Below, one piece after another: positions 1 to 7,866 of a DNA stretch of 11,126 bases. Positions within the stretch are counted from its first letter, which is position 1, and every line of letters starts with the position of its first letter. The DNA lies in contig JAHEGF010000098.1 in NCBI GenBank assembly GCA_024645155.1, positions 1 to 11,126 of the forward strand, written 5' to 3'. The position numbers and the translations under genes are program-made. The notes under the pieces are model-generated. The model was not told the DNA's origin, did no database searches, and worked only from the letters and a program-made list of their open reading frames with translations. The stretch is from Phyllobacteriaceae bacterium (GTDB lineage: Bacteria > Pseudomonadota > Alphaproteobacteria > Rhizobiales > Rhizobiaceae).

Positions 1-692
1 ACTGCGGCAATGAATGCCATGATGAAACCGGCTGCGATGATCGGCAGATCGGCGGCTGACAATATATCGCGGTTTTTGTAAAGATCGTAGGCAAAGGCGC
101 CGGTCATGGTCGGCATTGCAAGAAAGAAGGAAAATTCTGCCGCCGAGCGCTTGTCGGCACCCATCAGCAGGGCGCCAACGATTGTCGAACCGGAACGCGA
201 TGTTCCCGGTATCATCGCCAGGCACTGGAACAGGCCGATCGCAAGGCACAGCGGTAAAGGATATTCCATTGCATCGTGGTACCGCGGATTGAGCGGTACG
301 CGGTCAATCCACAACAGGATGACACCGCCGATAATCAGCATGATACAGATCAGCATGGGTGTTTCGAAAAGCACCGACTTGATAAAACCATGCGCCAGGG
401 CACCGACCACCGCAGCCGGCAGGAACGCGATCAGGATTCCGATTACGAAACGCTGGGTTCGCCGGTCGTGCCAGACGTCGCGGGCGATTTGCCAAAGGCG
501 GTAGAAATAGACCGTGACGATGGCAAGTATGGCTCCGAGTTGAATCAGGATCTCGAACGACTTGCCGGTTGATCTGAATCCCGAGAAATGACCGGCTAGC
601 AGGATGTGTCCTGTCGACGAGACCGGAATGAATTCGGTCAGGCCCTCGATCAATCCGAGAATGAGCGCACCGGCGATTGTCTGGTCTTCCAT
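1..692 (-). CDS. uppP: Undecaprenyl-diphosphatase UppP (BacA), C-terminus cut by window edge
   Basis: Integral membrane phosphatase that converts undecaprenyl diphosphate to undecaprenyl phosphate, recycling the lipid carrier for peptidoglycan and other envelope polymers; overexpression of the family gives bacitracin resistance. Read on the minus strand, 230 residues are visible. The N-terminal signature EGLTEFIPVSSTGH lies at residues 16-29, carrying the ExxxE glutamates (E16, E20) and H29. The second signature PGTSRSGSTI lies around residues 162-171, with the catalytic-type Ser-Arg pair S165/R166. Several hydrophobic stretches are consistent with a polytopic protein. The family is usually about 265-275 residues, so some 35-45 residues are missing beyond position 1. 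I chose ATG 690-692 because GGGA lies a few bases upstream; an in-frame ATG at 705-707 would add five residues but has no ribosome site. The gene is divergent from the GST gene. Identity is very secure; the end is simply off the window. Confidence 0.96.
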   Translation of the reverse strand, partial: MEDQTIAGALILGLIEGLTEFIPVSSTGHILLAGHFSGFRSTGKSFEILIQLGAILAIVTVYFYRLWQIARDVWHDRRTQRFVIGILIAFLPAAVVGALAHGFIKSVLFETPMLICIMLIIGGVILLWIDRVPLNPRYHDAMEYPLPLCLAIGLFQCLAMIPGTSRSGSTIVGALLMGADKRSAAEFSFFLAMPTMTGAFAYDLYKNRDILSAADLPIIAAGFIMAFIAA

Positions 693-835
693 GGCCGTCC
701 CGATCATGATTGCGTCGCGCTGGCAGCCACCGCCGACTCAGGCTTCTGGCGTGTGTAACGTTGCTCGTGGAAATTTACCAGCCTGTGCCTTGCGGATGAC
801 CAGAAGGCTTGCCAATAAGGAACACCGGCCCCGGT

Positions 836-848
836 ACCAACGGTTGGT
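836..848. promoter_or_regulatory. Palindrome ACCAAC-G-GTTGGT in the GST leader, possible operator
   Basis: A perfect 6+1+6 inverted repeat lies in the 181-base gap between divergent uppP and the GST gene, about 15 bases upstream of the GST ribosome site. It is flanked on both sides by CCGG (831-834 and 852-855). Because of its one-base centre it is better as a protein-binding palindrome than as an RNA hairpin. No regulator is assigned, and a chance palindrome is possible. I saw no convincing consensus promoter in 693-873, although the gap must contain start signals for at least the rightward genes. Confidence 0.3.
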
Positions 849-873
849 TTTCCGGATACCGTAGGAAGAAGAC

Positions 874-1566
874 ATGCTGACCCTGTTTCATCATCCGCTG
901 CTCGCAGGCTGCCGTTTCGCCCGACTGATCTTTGGAGAGTTCGGCGAGGAAATTAGCTTGATCGAGGAACAGCCCTGGTCCCGCGGCAAGGAGCTGTTGC
1001 AGCTCAATCCGGCAGGCACGTTGCCGGTACTGCTTGCCGAGGGCGACATGCCGATTTCCGGCGCACAGGTAATTGCCGAGTATCTCGATGAAACCCGAGG
1101 CATCATGATGCGCGAGCGCCGTCTGCTGGCCGACGATCCGCAAGCACGGGCAGAAATCAGGCGGTTGGTCGACTGGTATCTCGTCAAGCTCGACAACGAC
1201 GTAACACGCCATCTGGTGCGCGAACGCGTTTTCAAGCTTCACATGCCCGGCGCTAAAGGCGGTGGCGCTCCCGATTCCGCCGCAATCCGGGCGGCACGCA
1301 CCAATATCACCCAGCACATGAAGTATACGGCATGGCTTGTGTCGTCCAGGAACTGGCTTGCCGGCGACAAGCTTTCCTACGCCGACATTGCCGCCGGTGC
1401 CGCGCTATCGATCATGGACTATCTGGGCGAGATCGACTGGCAGGCAAATCCCGTTGTCCGCGACTGGTACAGCCGGATGAAGTCGAGGCCGTCGTTCCGG
1501 CCGTTGCTGGCGGACCGGACACGCGGACTGGCGCCGCCCGCCCACTACGCCAATCTGGATTTTTGA
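874..1566 (+). CDS. Glutathione S-transferase family protein
   Basis: Predicted cytosolic GST-fold protein of 230 residues, the usual size for bacterial GSTs. Residues 1-75 resemble the thioredoxin-like domain: a beta-strand start LTLFHHPL, a Cys at position 13 near the usual active-site region, and NPAGTLPVL (residues 45-53) with the conserved cis-proline P51. The glutathione-contact ES pair is not conserved and reads ISG (residues 61-63). The C-terminal helical domain has LSYADIAAGA, the Ser-x-x-Asp N-capping box of GSTs, followed by a typical WYxRMKxRPSF tail. Start ATG 874 is well supported by GGAAGAA at 863-869. The stop TGA (1564-1566) overlaps the queG ATG at 1566, implying translational coupling. 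The substrate is unknown; the altered glutathione-binding pair means glutathione use itself is not proven. Being next to uppP and queG does not indicate a specific substrate. Confidence 0.9.
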   Translation: MLTLFHHPLLAGCRFARLIFGEFGEEISLIEEQPWSRGKELLQLNPAGTLPVLLAEGDMPISGAQVIAEYLDETRGIMMRERRLLADDPQARAEIRRLVDWYLVKLDNDVTRHLVRERVFKLHMPGAKGGGAPDSAAIRAARTNITQHMKYTAWLVSSRNWLAGDKLSYADIAAGAALSIMDYLGEIDWQANPVVRDWYSRMKSRPSFRPLLADRTRGLAPPAHYANLDF

Positions 1567-2720
1567 TGGCGCGCAAAACGAGCCTGCATGATCCGGTAAT
1601 GTGGCGCCGCCAGCTGCAGGAAGATGCAACCAGGCTTGGTTTTTCTGCCATGGCGATAACGCGGCACGACGCAATTCCGGTTGCGGCAGAGCGGCTGGCC
1701 GAATTCATTTCCGCCGGGCACCATGGCACGATGACATGGATGGCTGACACGATCGAACGCCGGTCGAAACCCGGCAACTTGTGGCCCGATGTCCGCAGTA
1801 TCATCGTTTTGGCGATGAACTATGGCCCGCATTCCGACCCGCTTGCCGTTGTCGGCAAGCCGAAATGCGGCGCCATTTCTGTCTATGCGCGAAATCGCGA
1901 CTACCACGACATAATTAAGGGGCGCCTCAAGGAGATCGCCCAGCGTTTTGCCGCTGCAAGCGGTGCGGAAGTGAAGGTTTTCGTCGACACCGCCCCGGTC
2001 ATGGAAAAGCCGCTGGCCGCCGCCGCTGGCATAGGCTGGCAGGGCAAACACACCAATCTCGTCAGCCGCAAGGACGGTTCCTGGCTGTTTCTCGGCTCCA
2101 TATTTTCGACCGTTGACCTTCCGGCCGATGAGCCGGAGACGGATCATTGCGGTACGTGCAGGGCCTGTCTTGACATTTGCCCGACGGACGCATTTCCCGC
2201 TCCCTACAGGCTCGATGCGCGGCGCTGCATTTCCTATCTTACCATTGAGCACAAGACGGCGATTCCCGTTGAATTTCGCGTGGCGATGGGTAACCGCATA
2301 TTCGGATGCGATGACTGCCTGGCCATATGTCCATGGAACAAGTTTGCCGCTTCTTCAAAAGAAGCGAAATTGCAGGCCAGGCCCGATCTCGATGAGCCGG
2401 ATCTTGCCATGCTTCTCGGCCTCGACGACACTGCATTCCGCGCACTGTTTTCCGGATCGCCGGTCAAGCGGATCGGGCGCAACCGGTTCATGCGCAATGT
2501 TCTGATTGCCGCCGGAAACTCGGCACAATCCGGCCTTGCCGGCCTGTGCACCGCTCATCTGAGCGACCCCGATCCGTTGGTGCGCGGCGCAGCCGTTTGG
2601 GCGCTGGCGCACCTGTTGCCGGCCACCGATTTTGATGCCCTCCGCAATGCAAATCTGGCGGGGGAAAAAGACAACACCGTCAGGCAGGAGTGGGATGCCT
2701 TAAAAGGGGATTGGCAATGA
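1566..2720 (+). CDS. queG: Epoxyqueuosine reductase QueG
   Basis: Cobalamin- and iron-sulfur-dependent enzyme that reduces epoxyqueuosine to queuosine at position 34 of tRNAs for Asp, Asn, His and Tyr, the last step of queuosine synthesis. The protein is 384 residues, near the usual 370-390. Visible are DTAPVMEK with D141 at the position of the family's catalytic Asp; the ferredoxin-type motif C195-x2-C198-x2-C201-x3-C205-P; C221 in DARRCISYLTIEHK; and the second motif C248-x2-C251-x3-C255-P, together binding two [4Fe-4S] clusters. The C-terminal segment around LSDPDPLVRGAAVWALAHL is the HEAT-like repeat that contacts tRNA. The open frame extends further upstream, but homology begins at ATG 1566, which overlaps the GST stop as TGATG; no strong ribosome site is seen, so coupling to GST translation is likely. 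The stop overlaps the next ATG. Very secure. Confidence 0.96.
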   Translation: MARKTSLHDPVMWRRQLQEDATRLGFSAMAITRHDAIPVAAERLAEFISAGHHGTMTWMADTIERRSKPGNLWPDVRSIIVLAMNYGPHSDPLAVVGKPKCGAISVYARNRDYHDIIKGRLKEIAQRFAAASGAEVKVFVDTAPVMEKPLAAAAGIGWQGKHTNLVSRKDGSWLFLGSIFSTVDLPADEPETDHCGTCRACLDICPTDAFPAPYRLDARRCISYLTIEHKTAIPVEFRVAMGNRIFGCDDCLAICPWNKFAASSKEAKLQARPDLDEPDLAMLLGLDDTAFRALFSGSPVKRIGRNRFMRNVLIAAGNSAQSGLAGLCTAHLSDPDPLVRGAAVWALAHLLPATDFDALRNANLAGEKDNTVRQEWDALKGDWQ

Positions 2721-3604
2721 ACCGGCAAATCATGATCATCGGCGCCGGATACTCCGGCAAGGCATTTGTCCGTCTGGTCGCCGATTCGGCCGAATGGATT
2801 GGCGGCACAACAAGGTCCGACGAACACATGGATGTCTTGCGCACAACCGGCATCGAGCCGTTTCTATTCGACGGAAAGGAATTTTCAGAGCAGTTACGTG
2901 ATGCTCTGAAAAGAACAACACATCTTGTAGCCAGTGCCGGGCCCGATGATGGCGGCGATCCGTTTCTTCGCTGTCTCGATGGCCGTTTGACGGATCTTCT
3001 ACCGGACTTGCGCTGGTGCGGCTATCTCTCGACAGTTGGTGTCTACGGCAATCATGACGGCGATTGGGTCGATGAAAACAGCGAATGCCGCCCGGTTTCG
3101 AAACGATCGCGGCAGCGCGTGGCAGCAGAAGAATCGTGGCAGCGCGCTGCCGGCAAATGCAATATCCCGCTGGCGATCCTTCGCCTGTCGGGAATTTATG
3201 GCCCGGGCCGCAATGCTTGTGTCAATTTGGCTAACGGCACCGCAAAACGACTGGTCAAACCGGGCCAGGTTTTCAACCGTATCCATGTCGCCGACATAGC
3301 TGGCGCGCTGGATTTTCTGTCCGCTGGCACGCATCACGGAGTTTTCAACGTTACCGATGAAGAGCCTGCCCCGCCGCAGGATGTTGTCACTTATGCCGCA
3401 GGCCGGATGGGTGTCGAACCGCCACCCGAGGTCGCATTTGCCGATGCAGAATTGTCGCCCATGGCGCGGTCTTTTTATGGCGAAAACAAACGCGTTTCCA
3501 ATGCGAAGATCAGGAAACTCGGATACCGGTTCCGCTATCCCGATTATCGCAAGGCTTTCAGCGAGATGTGCGAGAATGGAAACTGGGCAGACCCGGAATG
3601 CTGA
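2717..3604 (+). CDS. Atypical SDR / NAD(P)-binding epimerase-like protein (YeeZ-like)
   Basis: A 295-residue cytosolic Rossmann-fold protein of the extended/atypical short-chain dehydrogenase type. The N-terminal GAGYSG (residues 9-14) is the dinucleotide-binding glycine motif. YLSTVGVYGNH (103-113) matches the SSxxVYG strand of sugar-nucleotide epimerases, and RLSGIYGPGRN (156-166) is the usual family motif. I do not see a clean YxxxK catalytic pair, which fits the YeeZ-like atypical SDRs rather than true epimerases, so the reaction is unknown. ATG 2717 was chosen over an upstream in-frame start at 2690: it is preceded by AGGGGA (2704-2709) and overlaps the queG stop as ATGA. The coupling to queG makes it the third cistron of the GST-queG operon, but a role in queuosine synthesis is not established. 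Fold confident, function not. Confidence 0.86.
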   Translation: MNRQIMIIGAGYSGKAFVRLVADSAEWIGGTTRSDEHMDVLRTTGIEPFLFDGKEFSEQLRDALKRTTHLVASAGPDDGGDPFLRCLDGRLTDLLPDLRWCGYLSTVGVYGNHDGDWVDENSECRPVSKRSRQRVAAEESWQRAAGKCNIPLAILRLSGIYGPGRNACVNLANGTAKRLVKPGQVFNRIHVADIAGALDFLSAGTHHGVFNVTDEEPAPPQDVVTYAAGRMGVEPPPEVAFADAELSPMARSFYGENKRVSNAKIRKLGYRFRYPDYRKAFSEMCENGNWADPEC

Positions 3605-3688
3605 CTGCCGGCAGATCATCCTGGTTCTCGCCTCATTGATTCCGCCATGGTATGATTCGCCTGCGATCGAAAACTGCAGGAGACGTGG

Positions 3689-4711
3689 ATGAGACGTTAC
3701 CTTGCCCGTATGACAAGGGTTCTGGCGCTAGCTTTATGTGGGGTCGTCGGCCTCGCCCAAGGCGATGACGGTGTCCGTGCCGAGACGCTTGCCAAGAACC
3801 TTTTCGGATCAAAAGACCTGCCGGCGGCAACGGCGCCACAGGCGCACGGATTTTACAGCAAGGGCTGCTTTGCGGGCGGTGTCGCGATTGCCGCCGATGG
3901 CCCGAACTGGCAGGCAATGCGGCTGTCGCGCAACCGGCGCTGGGGGCATCCCGACCTGATCCACCTTGTTGAACGCCTGTCACGCGATGCGGTTGCAGAC
4001 GGCTGGCCGGGCTTGTTGATCGGCGACATTTCGCAGCCACGCGGCGGACCGATGTTGTCGGGACATGCATCACACCAGCTTGGCCTTGACGCCGATATCT
4101 GGCTGACGCCAATGCCGAACCGCCGCATGTCGAGGCGCGAACGCGAAAACAAGAGCGCCACCTCGATGCTCAAGAACAACTCGCTTTATGTCGACGACCG
4201 CGTCTGGACACGTGCCCACGAGGCCGTGTTGAAGCGTGCGGCAAGCTATCGGCAGGTGGAACGCATCCTTGTGCATCCGGGCATCAAGAAGAAGCTGTGC
4301 GACACGGTGACCGGCGATCGCTCGTGGTTACAGAAAATACGTCCATTTTGGGGGCATTATTATCATTTTCATCTACGCATCGGTTGCCCTGCCGGTTCCA
4401 CTGGCTGCAAACGCCAGGCAGCGACGCCTGCGGGCGACGGGTGCGGCAAACCCCTGGCCTGGTGGTTTACCGACGAACCCTGGCGCAAACCCACCGGCCC
4501 TGCCAAACCGAAAGCGCGCGATATCATGACGATGGCAAGCCTTCCGGCCGCCTGCCGCGCCGTTTTGTCTGCACCCGGACCGAGATCGGAATCGGTCGTT
4601 ACCGTGACCGGCAACGGATCCTTCTCAGCCGCCTCTTCGGCACCTGTGAGTGCTTTCGCGCCGACACCGGACCGTAAGATTCCGGTACCGTTTTCGCGTC
4701 CGTCACGCTAA
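3689..4711 (+). CDS. mepA: Penicillin-insensitive murein endopeptidase MepA
   Basis: Zinc metallopeptidase of the LAS group that cleaves D-alanyl-mDAP crosslinks in peptidoglycan in the periplasm. It has 340 residues. A basic then hydrophobic N-terminus (MRRYLARMTRVLALALCGVVG) is a signal peptide, with possible cleavage near AQG or VRA (about residues 25-31). The diagnostic core is GDISQPRGGPMLSGHASHQ and LGLDADIW: H126, H129 and D136 fit the HxxH...D zinc-site pattern. HYYHFHLRIGCP places H223, H226 and H228, the last the expected third zinc ligand. Several cysteines (60, 204, 233, 240, 252) suit a periplasmic protein. AGGAGA at 3678-3683 supports the start. After the catalytic domain (to about residue 266) a Pro/Ala/Ser-rich tail of about 75 residues follows, longer than the 274-residue E. 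coli enzyme. The 84-base gap to the SDR gene could hold its own promoter (a TATGAT box at 3651-3656) but no good -35 accompanies it. Confidence 0.94.
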   Translation: MRRYLARMTRVLALALCGVVGLAQGDDGVRAETLAKNLFGSKDLPAATAPQAHGFYSKGCFAGGVAIAADGPNWQAMRLSRNRRWGHPDLIHLVERLSRDAVADGWPGLLIGDISQPRGGPMLSGHASHQLGLDADIWLTPMPNRRMSRRERENKSATSMLKNNSLYVDDRVWTRAHEAVLKRAASYRQVERILVHPGIKKKLCDTVTGDRSWLQKIRPFWGHYYHFHLRIGCPAGSTGCKRQAATPAGDGCGKPLAWWFTDEPWRKPTGPAKPKARDIMTMASLPAACRAVLSAPGPRSESVVTVTGNGSFSAASSAPVSAFAPTPDRKIPVPFSRPSR

Positions 4712-4747
4712 TCGACCGGCAACCGTCATGATTCTGCGCAACTTTGC

Positions 4748-4776
4748 TTGACTTTTTTGCATTATTGGCAAATTAA
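4748..4776 (+). promoter_or_regulatory. Candidate promoter for the glk cluster, with inner palindrome
   Basis: The 152-base gap between mepA and glk contains a markedly AT-rich segment (about 4740-4795) unlike its surroundings. TTGACT (4748-4753) is a near-consensus -35; 17 bases on lies a weak -10-like AATTAA (4771-4776), with other AT-rich hexamers just downstream. Inside the spacer is TTTGC-N7-GCAAA (4756-4772), a candidate operator. The -35 is good, the exact -10 is uncertain. It would serve glk and possibly the whole glk to gpmA run. Confidence 0.4.
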
Positions 4777-4863
4777 AACGATTAAATTGATAAGACAGGC
4801 TATTTGGTGGCGAAATGCGGGTTTCCGTATACGGTCAGGCAATCGGCAGGAAAAGACCAGGCA

Positions 4864-5895
4864 ATGGCGAAGGCAACCGAAGTCGACAGCGTTTTCAAGT
4901 TCCCGGTACTGATTGGCGATATCGGTGGCACCAATGCCCGCTTTGCGCTTCTTGTCGATGCATTTGCCGAACCGAAAATATTCCCGATCGTGCAGACCGC
5001 GGATTTCGCCAGCCTCGATGACGCCATTCAGACAGCGGTGCTTGACACGACTTCCGTGCAGCCGAAATCAGCAATCTTTGCAATTGCCGGTCCCGTCGGA
5101 GGTAATGAAATCCGCCTGACCAACAACAACTGGGCGGTTAGGCCCGAATTCCTTGCAAAGACCTTCGCCCTGACCGACATCGTTGTTCTCAACGATTTTG
5201 TCGCGCAGGCGCTGGCAGTTGTTGCTCTCGACGGCGAGAACATGGAAAATGTTGGTGGCGGAAAAAGCGTCGAACACGCCTGCCGGGTCGTTCTGGGACC
5301 GGGTACCGGTCTTGGAATTGCCGCACTCGTTCATTCGCGCCACACCTGGACGCCGTTGCCGGGCGAAGGCGGTCATATCGATGTTGGTCCGCAAACACCC
5401 CGCGACTACCAGGTATTCCCGCACATCGCCAAAATAGGTGGGCGGGTTTCGGCTGAACAGATGCTGTGCGGGCGCGGCCTGGTCAACCTCTACCGTGCTG
5501 TGTGCACTGCCGACAGCATCAGCCCGGAATATTCCACGGCGACGGAAATAACCGCTTCCGCGCTCAAGAAGGACGATCCGGCTGCAACCGAGACGCTCTC
5601 GCTTTTCCTGACAGTGCTCGGGCGTATTGCCGGCGACATGGCACTGGTGTTCATGGCCCGCGGCGGCGTGTTCCTGACCGGTGGAATCATCCAGAAGATC
5701 ATGCCCCTGCTGCATGACGGCACCTTTCGCGCCGCGTTTGACAACAAGGCACCCCACAGCGCGCTGTTGTCCTCAATCCCCGTTTACGCCATCACCGATC
5801 CTTTGGCATCGCTGGCCGGCTTGTCGGCGTTCGCGCGCACACCGGCCCGCTTTGGCGATGCCGGGGATACCAGGCGCTGGCGCTTTTCCCGATAG
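4864..5895 (+). CDS. glk: Glucokinase
   Basis: Cytosolic ATP-dependent kinase forming glucose 6-phosphate from glucose, the entry to Entner-Doudoroff/glycolytic metabolism when glucose is not taken up by a PTS. From ATG 4864 it is 343 residues, in line with the slightly long alphaproteobacterial Glk. Motifs: IGDIGGTNARF (residues 17-27, phosphate-binding loop); VLNDFVAQALA with D111 as catalytic base; LGPGTGLG (144-151); GEGGHIDVGP (167-176), the glucose-contacting EGGH; and FLTGGI near 270. The frame is open 60 bases further upstream (from a TTG at 4804), but homology starts at 4864. The ribosome site is poor: only an AGGAAAAG about 8-15 bases upstream and CAGG very close. It is the first gene of the rightward cluster with an ABC exporter, dapB and gpmA. 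Confidence 0.94.
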   Translation: MAKATEVDSVFKFPVLIGDIGGTNARFALLVDAFAEPKIFPIVQTADFASLDDAIQTAVLDTTSVQPKSAIFAIAGPVGGNEIRLTNNNWAVRPEFLAKTFALTDIVVLNDFVAQALAVVALDGENMENVGGGKSVEHACRVVLGPGTGLGIAALVHSRHTWTPLPGEGGHIDVGPQTPRDYQVFPHIAKIGGRVSAEQMLCGRGLVNLYRAVCTADSISPEYSTATEITASALKKDDPAATETLSLFLTVLGRIAGDMALVFMARGGVFLTGGIIQKIMPLLHDGTFRAAFDNKAPHSALLSSIPVYAITDPLASLAGLSAFARTPARFGDAGDTRRWRFSR

Positions 5896-6027
5896 AACCG
5901 GGGCCGTTTTTCAGCGAATGCATGTTCGTTGAATGGTAGAGCTTCTATCGCGGAGCGAAAACGTCTATGTACGTGCCGCGCCGGGTATCCGGCAGTCACA
6001 GAAACCGCTGACAAGAACCGGAATGCC

Positions 6028-7866
6028 GTGCCGTCACAATCGGAAATCACCACCAGAATCGACACCTCGACGGTGCTGGCGCTGTACAAGCGTATTTTCG
6101 CTGAAAACGGCAGGGAATTTCTGGGAACCTATGCGTTGGCCGGAATGTTTCTCGTGCTCATGGCTTTGGCAACCGCATTCAGCGCGTGGATCATGCGCGA
6201 CATCATTGACGAGATTTTCTACAAGGGGCGTACCGATCTGATACTCCTCATTTCCTTTTCGGTCGCGGCTGCCTTCATGATCCGCGGCCTGTCGAATTAC
6301 GGTCAGGCCGTGCTGCTGGCAAAAGTAGGCAACAATCTGATCGCGCGTTACCAGGAACGGATTTTCAGCCATCTGCTCAAGCTCGATATCGGATTTTTTA
6401 CCAGTTCGCGCTCGGGCGAGCTGGCTGCCCGCATAAGCCAGGCAGTGGTTGGCATCCGCGATCTCCTCTCTTTGACCCTCAGCGCCATTGCCCGCGATCT
6501 TGTAGCACTGGTCAGCCTCCTCGGGGTCATGATTGTCATGGACCCGGTCCTGTCGGCGATTGCCCTGGTGATCGGGCCGCCTTTGGCCTTTGCCGTCAAC
6601 GCCATCATGAAACGCGTCCGCGGCGTTGCCCGCCAGCAGCTGCTTTTGAACGCGCGCCTGACCGGCGCCTTTCAGGAAACGATCCAGGGCATATCGGTGG
6701 TCAAGGCGTACACCATGGAAAGGCAGCTTGAAGACACCATCGGGCATCTGATCGAACGCGTTGAAGAACGCTCAAACAAGATTGCGCGCGTTTCGGAGCG
6801 GGTGTCGCCGGTCGCCGAAACGCTTGCCGGCATCGCTGTTGCAGCGGTTGTCGGCTATGGCGGTTACCGGTCGACGCTCGGTGGTCAGCCGCCCGGAACG
6901 ATGTTTGCTTTTGTGACCGCCTTGATGCTCGCTTATGACCCGGCCCGCAGGCTGGCGCGGACCCAGGTCATGCTGGAAAGGACGCTGGTCAATGCGCGCC
7001 TGATTTACGAGATTCTCGATACCGAACCCCGCCAGCGCGATGCCGATAACGCAACGGCACTGACCGTCACCAAAGGCGCCGTACAATTTGACGACGTGTC
7101 GTTTTCCTACGGCCAGGACGTTCCGGTTGTCCAAAATGTCACGTTCAAGGCCGAGGCGGGAAAAACCACCGCGATTGTGGGTGCGTCAGGAGCAGGCAAG
7201 TCGACCCTGATTGCGCTGCTGGAGCGATTCTGGGATGTCGAAAGTGGGCGGATAACCATTGACGGGCTGGATATCGCCGGTGTGACGAAGGAGTCGCTGC
7301 GCCGTTCGGTCGCCTATGTTTCGCAAACACCCTACCTGTTTGAAGGCACGATCGGTGACAATATCCGGTATGGCCGGCCCGAAGCCGGCGACAGCGAGAT
7401 TGAAAATGCCGCACGCCTCGCCCAGGCAGACGAGTTTATCCGCCAGCAACCGGACGGCTATGACACGCTGGTCGGTGAAAACGGCGTGACGCTGTCCGGT
7501 GGTCAGCGTCAGCGCATTTCGATTGCGCGTGCCATTTTGCGCGATACGCCCATCCTCCTTCTCGACGAAGCCACTTCGGCACTGGACAATGAATCGGAGA
7601 CACGCGTGCAAAAGGCGCTTGACCAGGTCATGAAGGGCCGCACGACCATTGTCATCGCACACCGACTTTCGACAATCGTCAACGCCGACAAGATCGTGGT
7701 TCTAGAGGACGGCCGGGTAGTGGAACAGGGCCGTCACGCCACGCTGATCAAACGCCGGAACGGGATCTATGCCCGGTTTCACCGTGCCCAGACTTCGCGC
7801 GGTACCGGCATGCCGCAGCCAACAACGGGGAAGGGACGCTCAAAACGTATCCCGAACAAAAAATGA
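6028..7866 (+). CDS. ABC exporter half-transporter (permease fused to ATPase, MsbA-like)
   Basis: Inner-membrane ABC exporter half-transporter, expected to act as a dimer; substrate unknown (lipid, glycolipid or drug are typical for the MsbA/MdlB group). From GTG 6028 it is 612 residues. The N-terminal half has hydrophobic segments around residues 34-57, 72-93, 150-192 (two helices) and 265-310 (two helices), i.e. the six-helix exporter domain. The ATPase half has Walker A GASGAGKST (385-393), Q-loop YVSQTPYLFEG, signature LSGGQ (489-493), Walker B ILLLDEATSALD (509-520) and H-loop H545 in VIAHRLS, all intact. Start choice: the frame is open back to a TTG at 5929, but that stretch looks non-coding and lacks a ribosome site; GTG 6028 has GGAA a few bases upstream. 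The stop overlaps dapB ATG (ATGA). Family certain, start moderately so. Confidence 0.92.
   Translation: MPSQSEITTRIDTSTVLALYKRIFAENGREFLGTYALAGMFLVLMALATAFSAWIMRDIIDEIFYKGRTDLILLISFSVAAAFMIRGLSNYGQAVLLAKVGNNLIARYQERIFSHLLKLDIGFFTSSRSGELAARISQAVVGIRDLLSLTLSAIARDLVALVSLLGVMIVMDPVLSAIALVIGPPLAFAVNAIMKRVRGVARQQLLLNARLTGAFQETIQGISVVKAYTMERQLEDTIGHLIERVEERSNKIARVSERVSPVAETLAGIAVAAVVGYGGYRSTLGGQPPGTMFAFVTALMLAYDPARRLARTQVMLERTLVNARLIYEILDTEPRQRDADNATALTVTKGAVQFDDVSFSYGQDVPVVQNVTFKAEAGKTTAIVGASGAGKSTLIALLERFWDVESGRITIDGLDIAGVTKESLRRSVAYVSQTPYLFEGTIGDNIRYGRPEAGDSEIENAARLAQADEFIRQQPDGYDTLVGENGVTLSGGQRQRISIARAILRDTPILLLDEATSALDNESETRVQKALDQVMKGRTTIVIAHRLSTIVNADKIVVLEDGRVVEQGRHATLIKRRNGIYARFHRAQTSRGTGMPQPTTGKGRSKRIPNKK

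Noticed and set aside
604..864. Plus-strand open frame across the uppP start and the intergenic gap
   Set aside because: It is antisense to the secure uppP N-terminus, has no ribosome site and no recognisable protein features.
1332..1565. Upstream extension of the queG frame
   Set aside because: It lies wholly within the GST gene in another frame; QueG homology and size fit the ATG at 1566.
3605..3614. Palindrome CTGCCGGCAG after the SDR stop as a terminator
   Set aside because: Only a ten-base self-complementary word with no loop and no T tract; not a credible intrinsic terminator.
3636..3656. TTGATT and TATGAT as a mepA promoter
   Set aside because: The hexamers are only nine bases apart, far too close for a sigma-70 type promoter; the -10-like box alone is not enough.
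5068..5757. Long minus-strand open frame opposite glk
   Set aside because: It is a shadow of high-GC coding sequence; the glk motifs fix the real frame.
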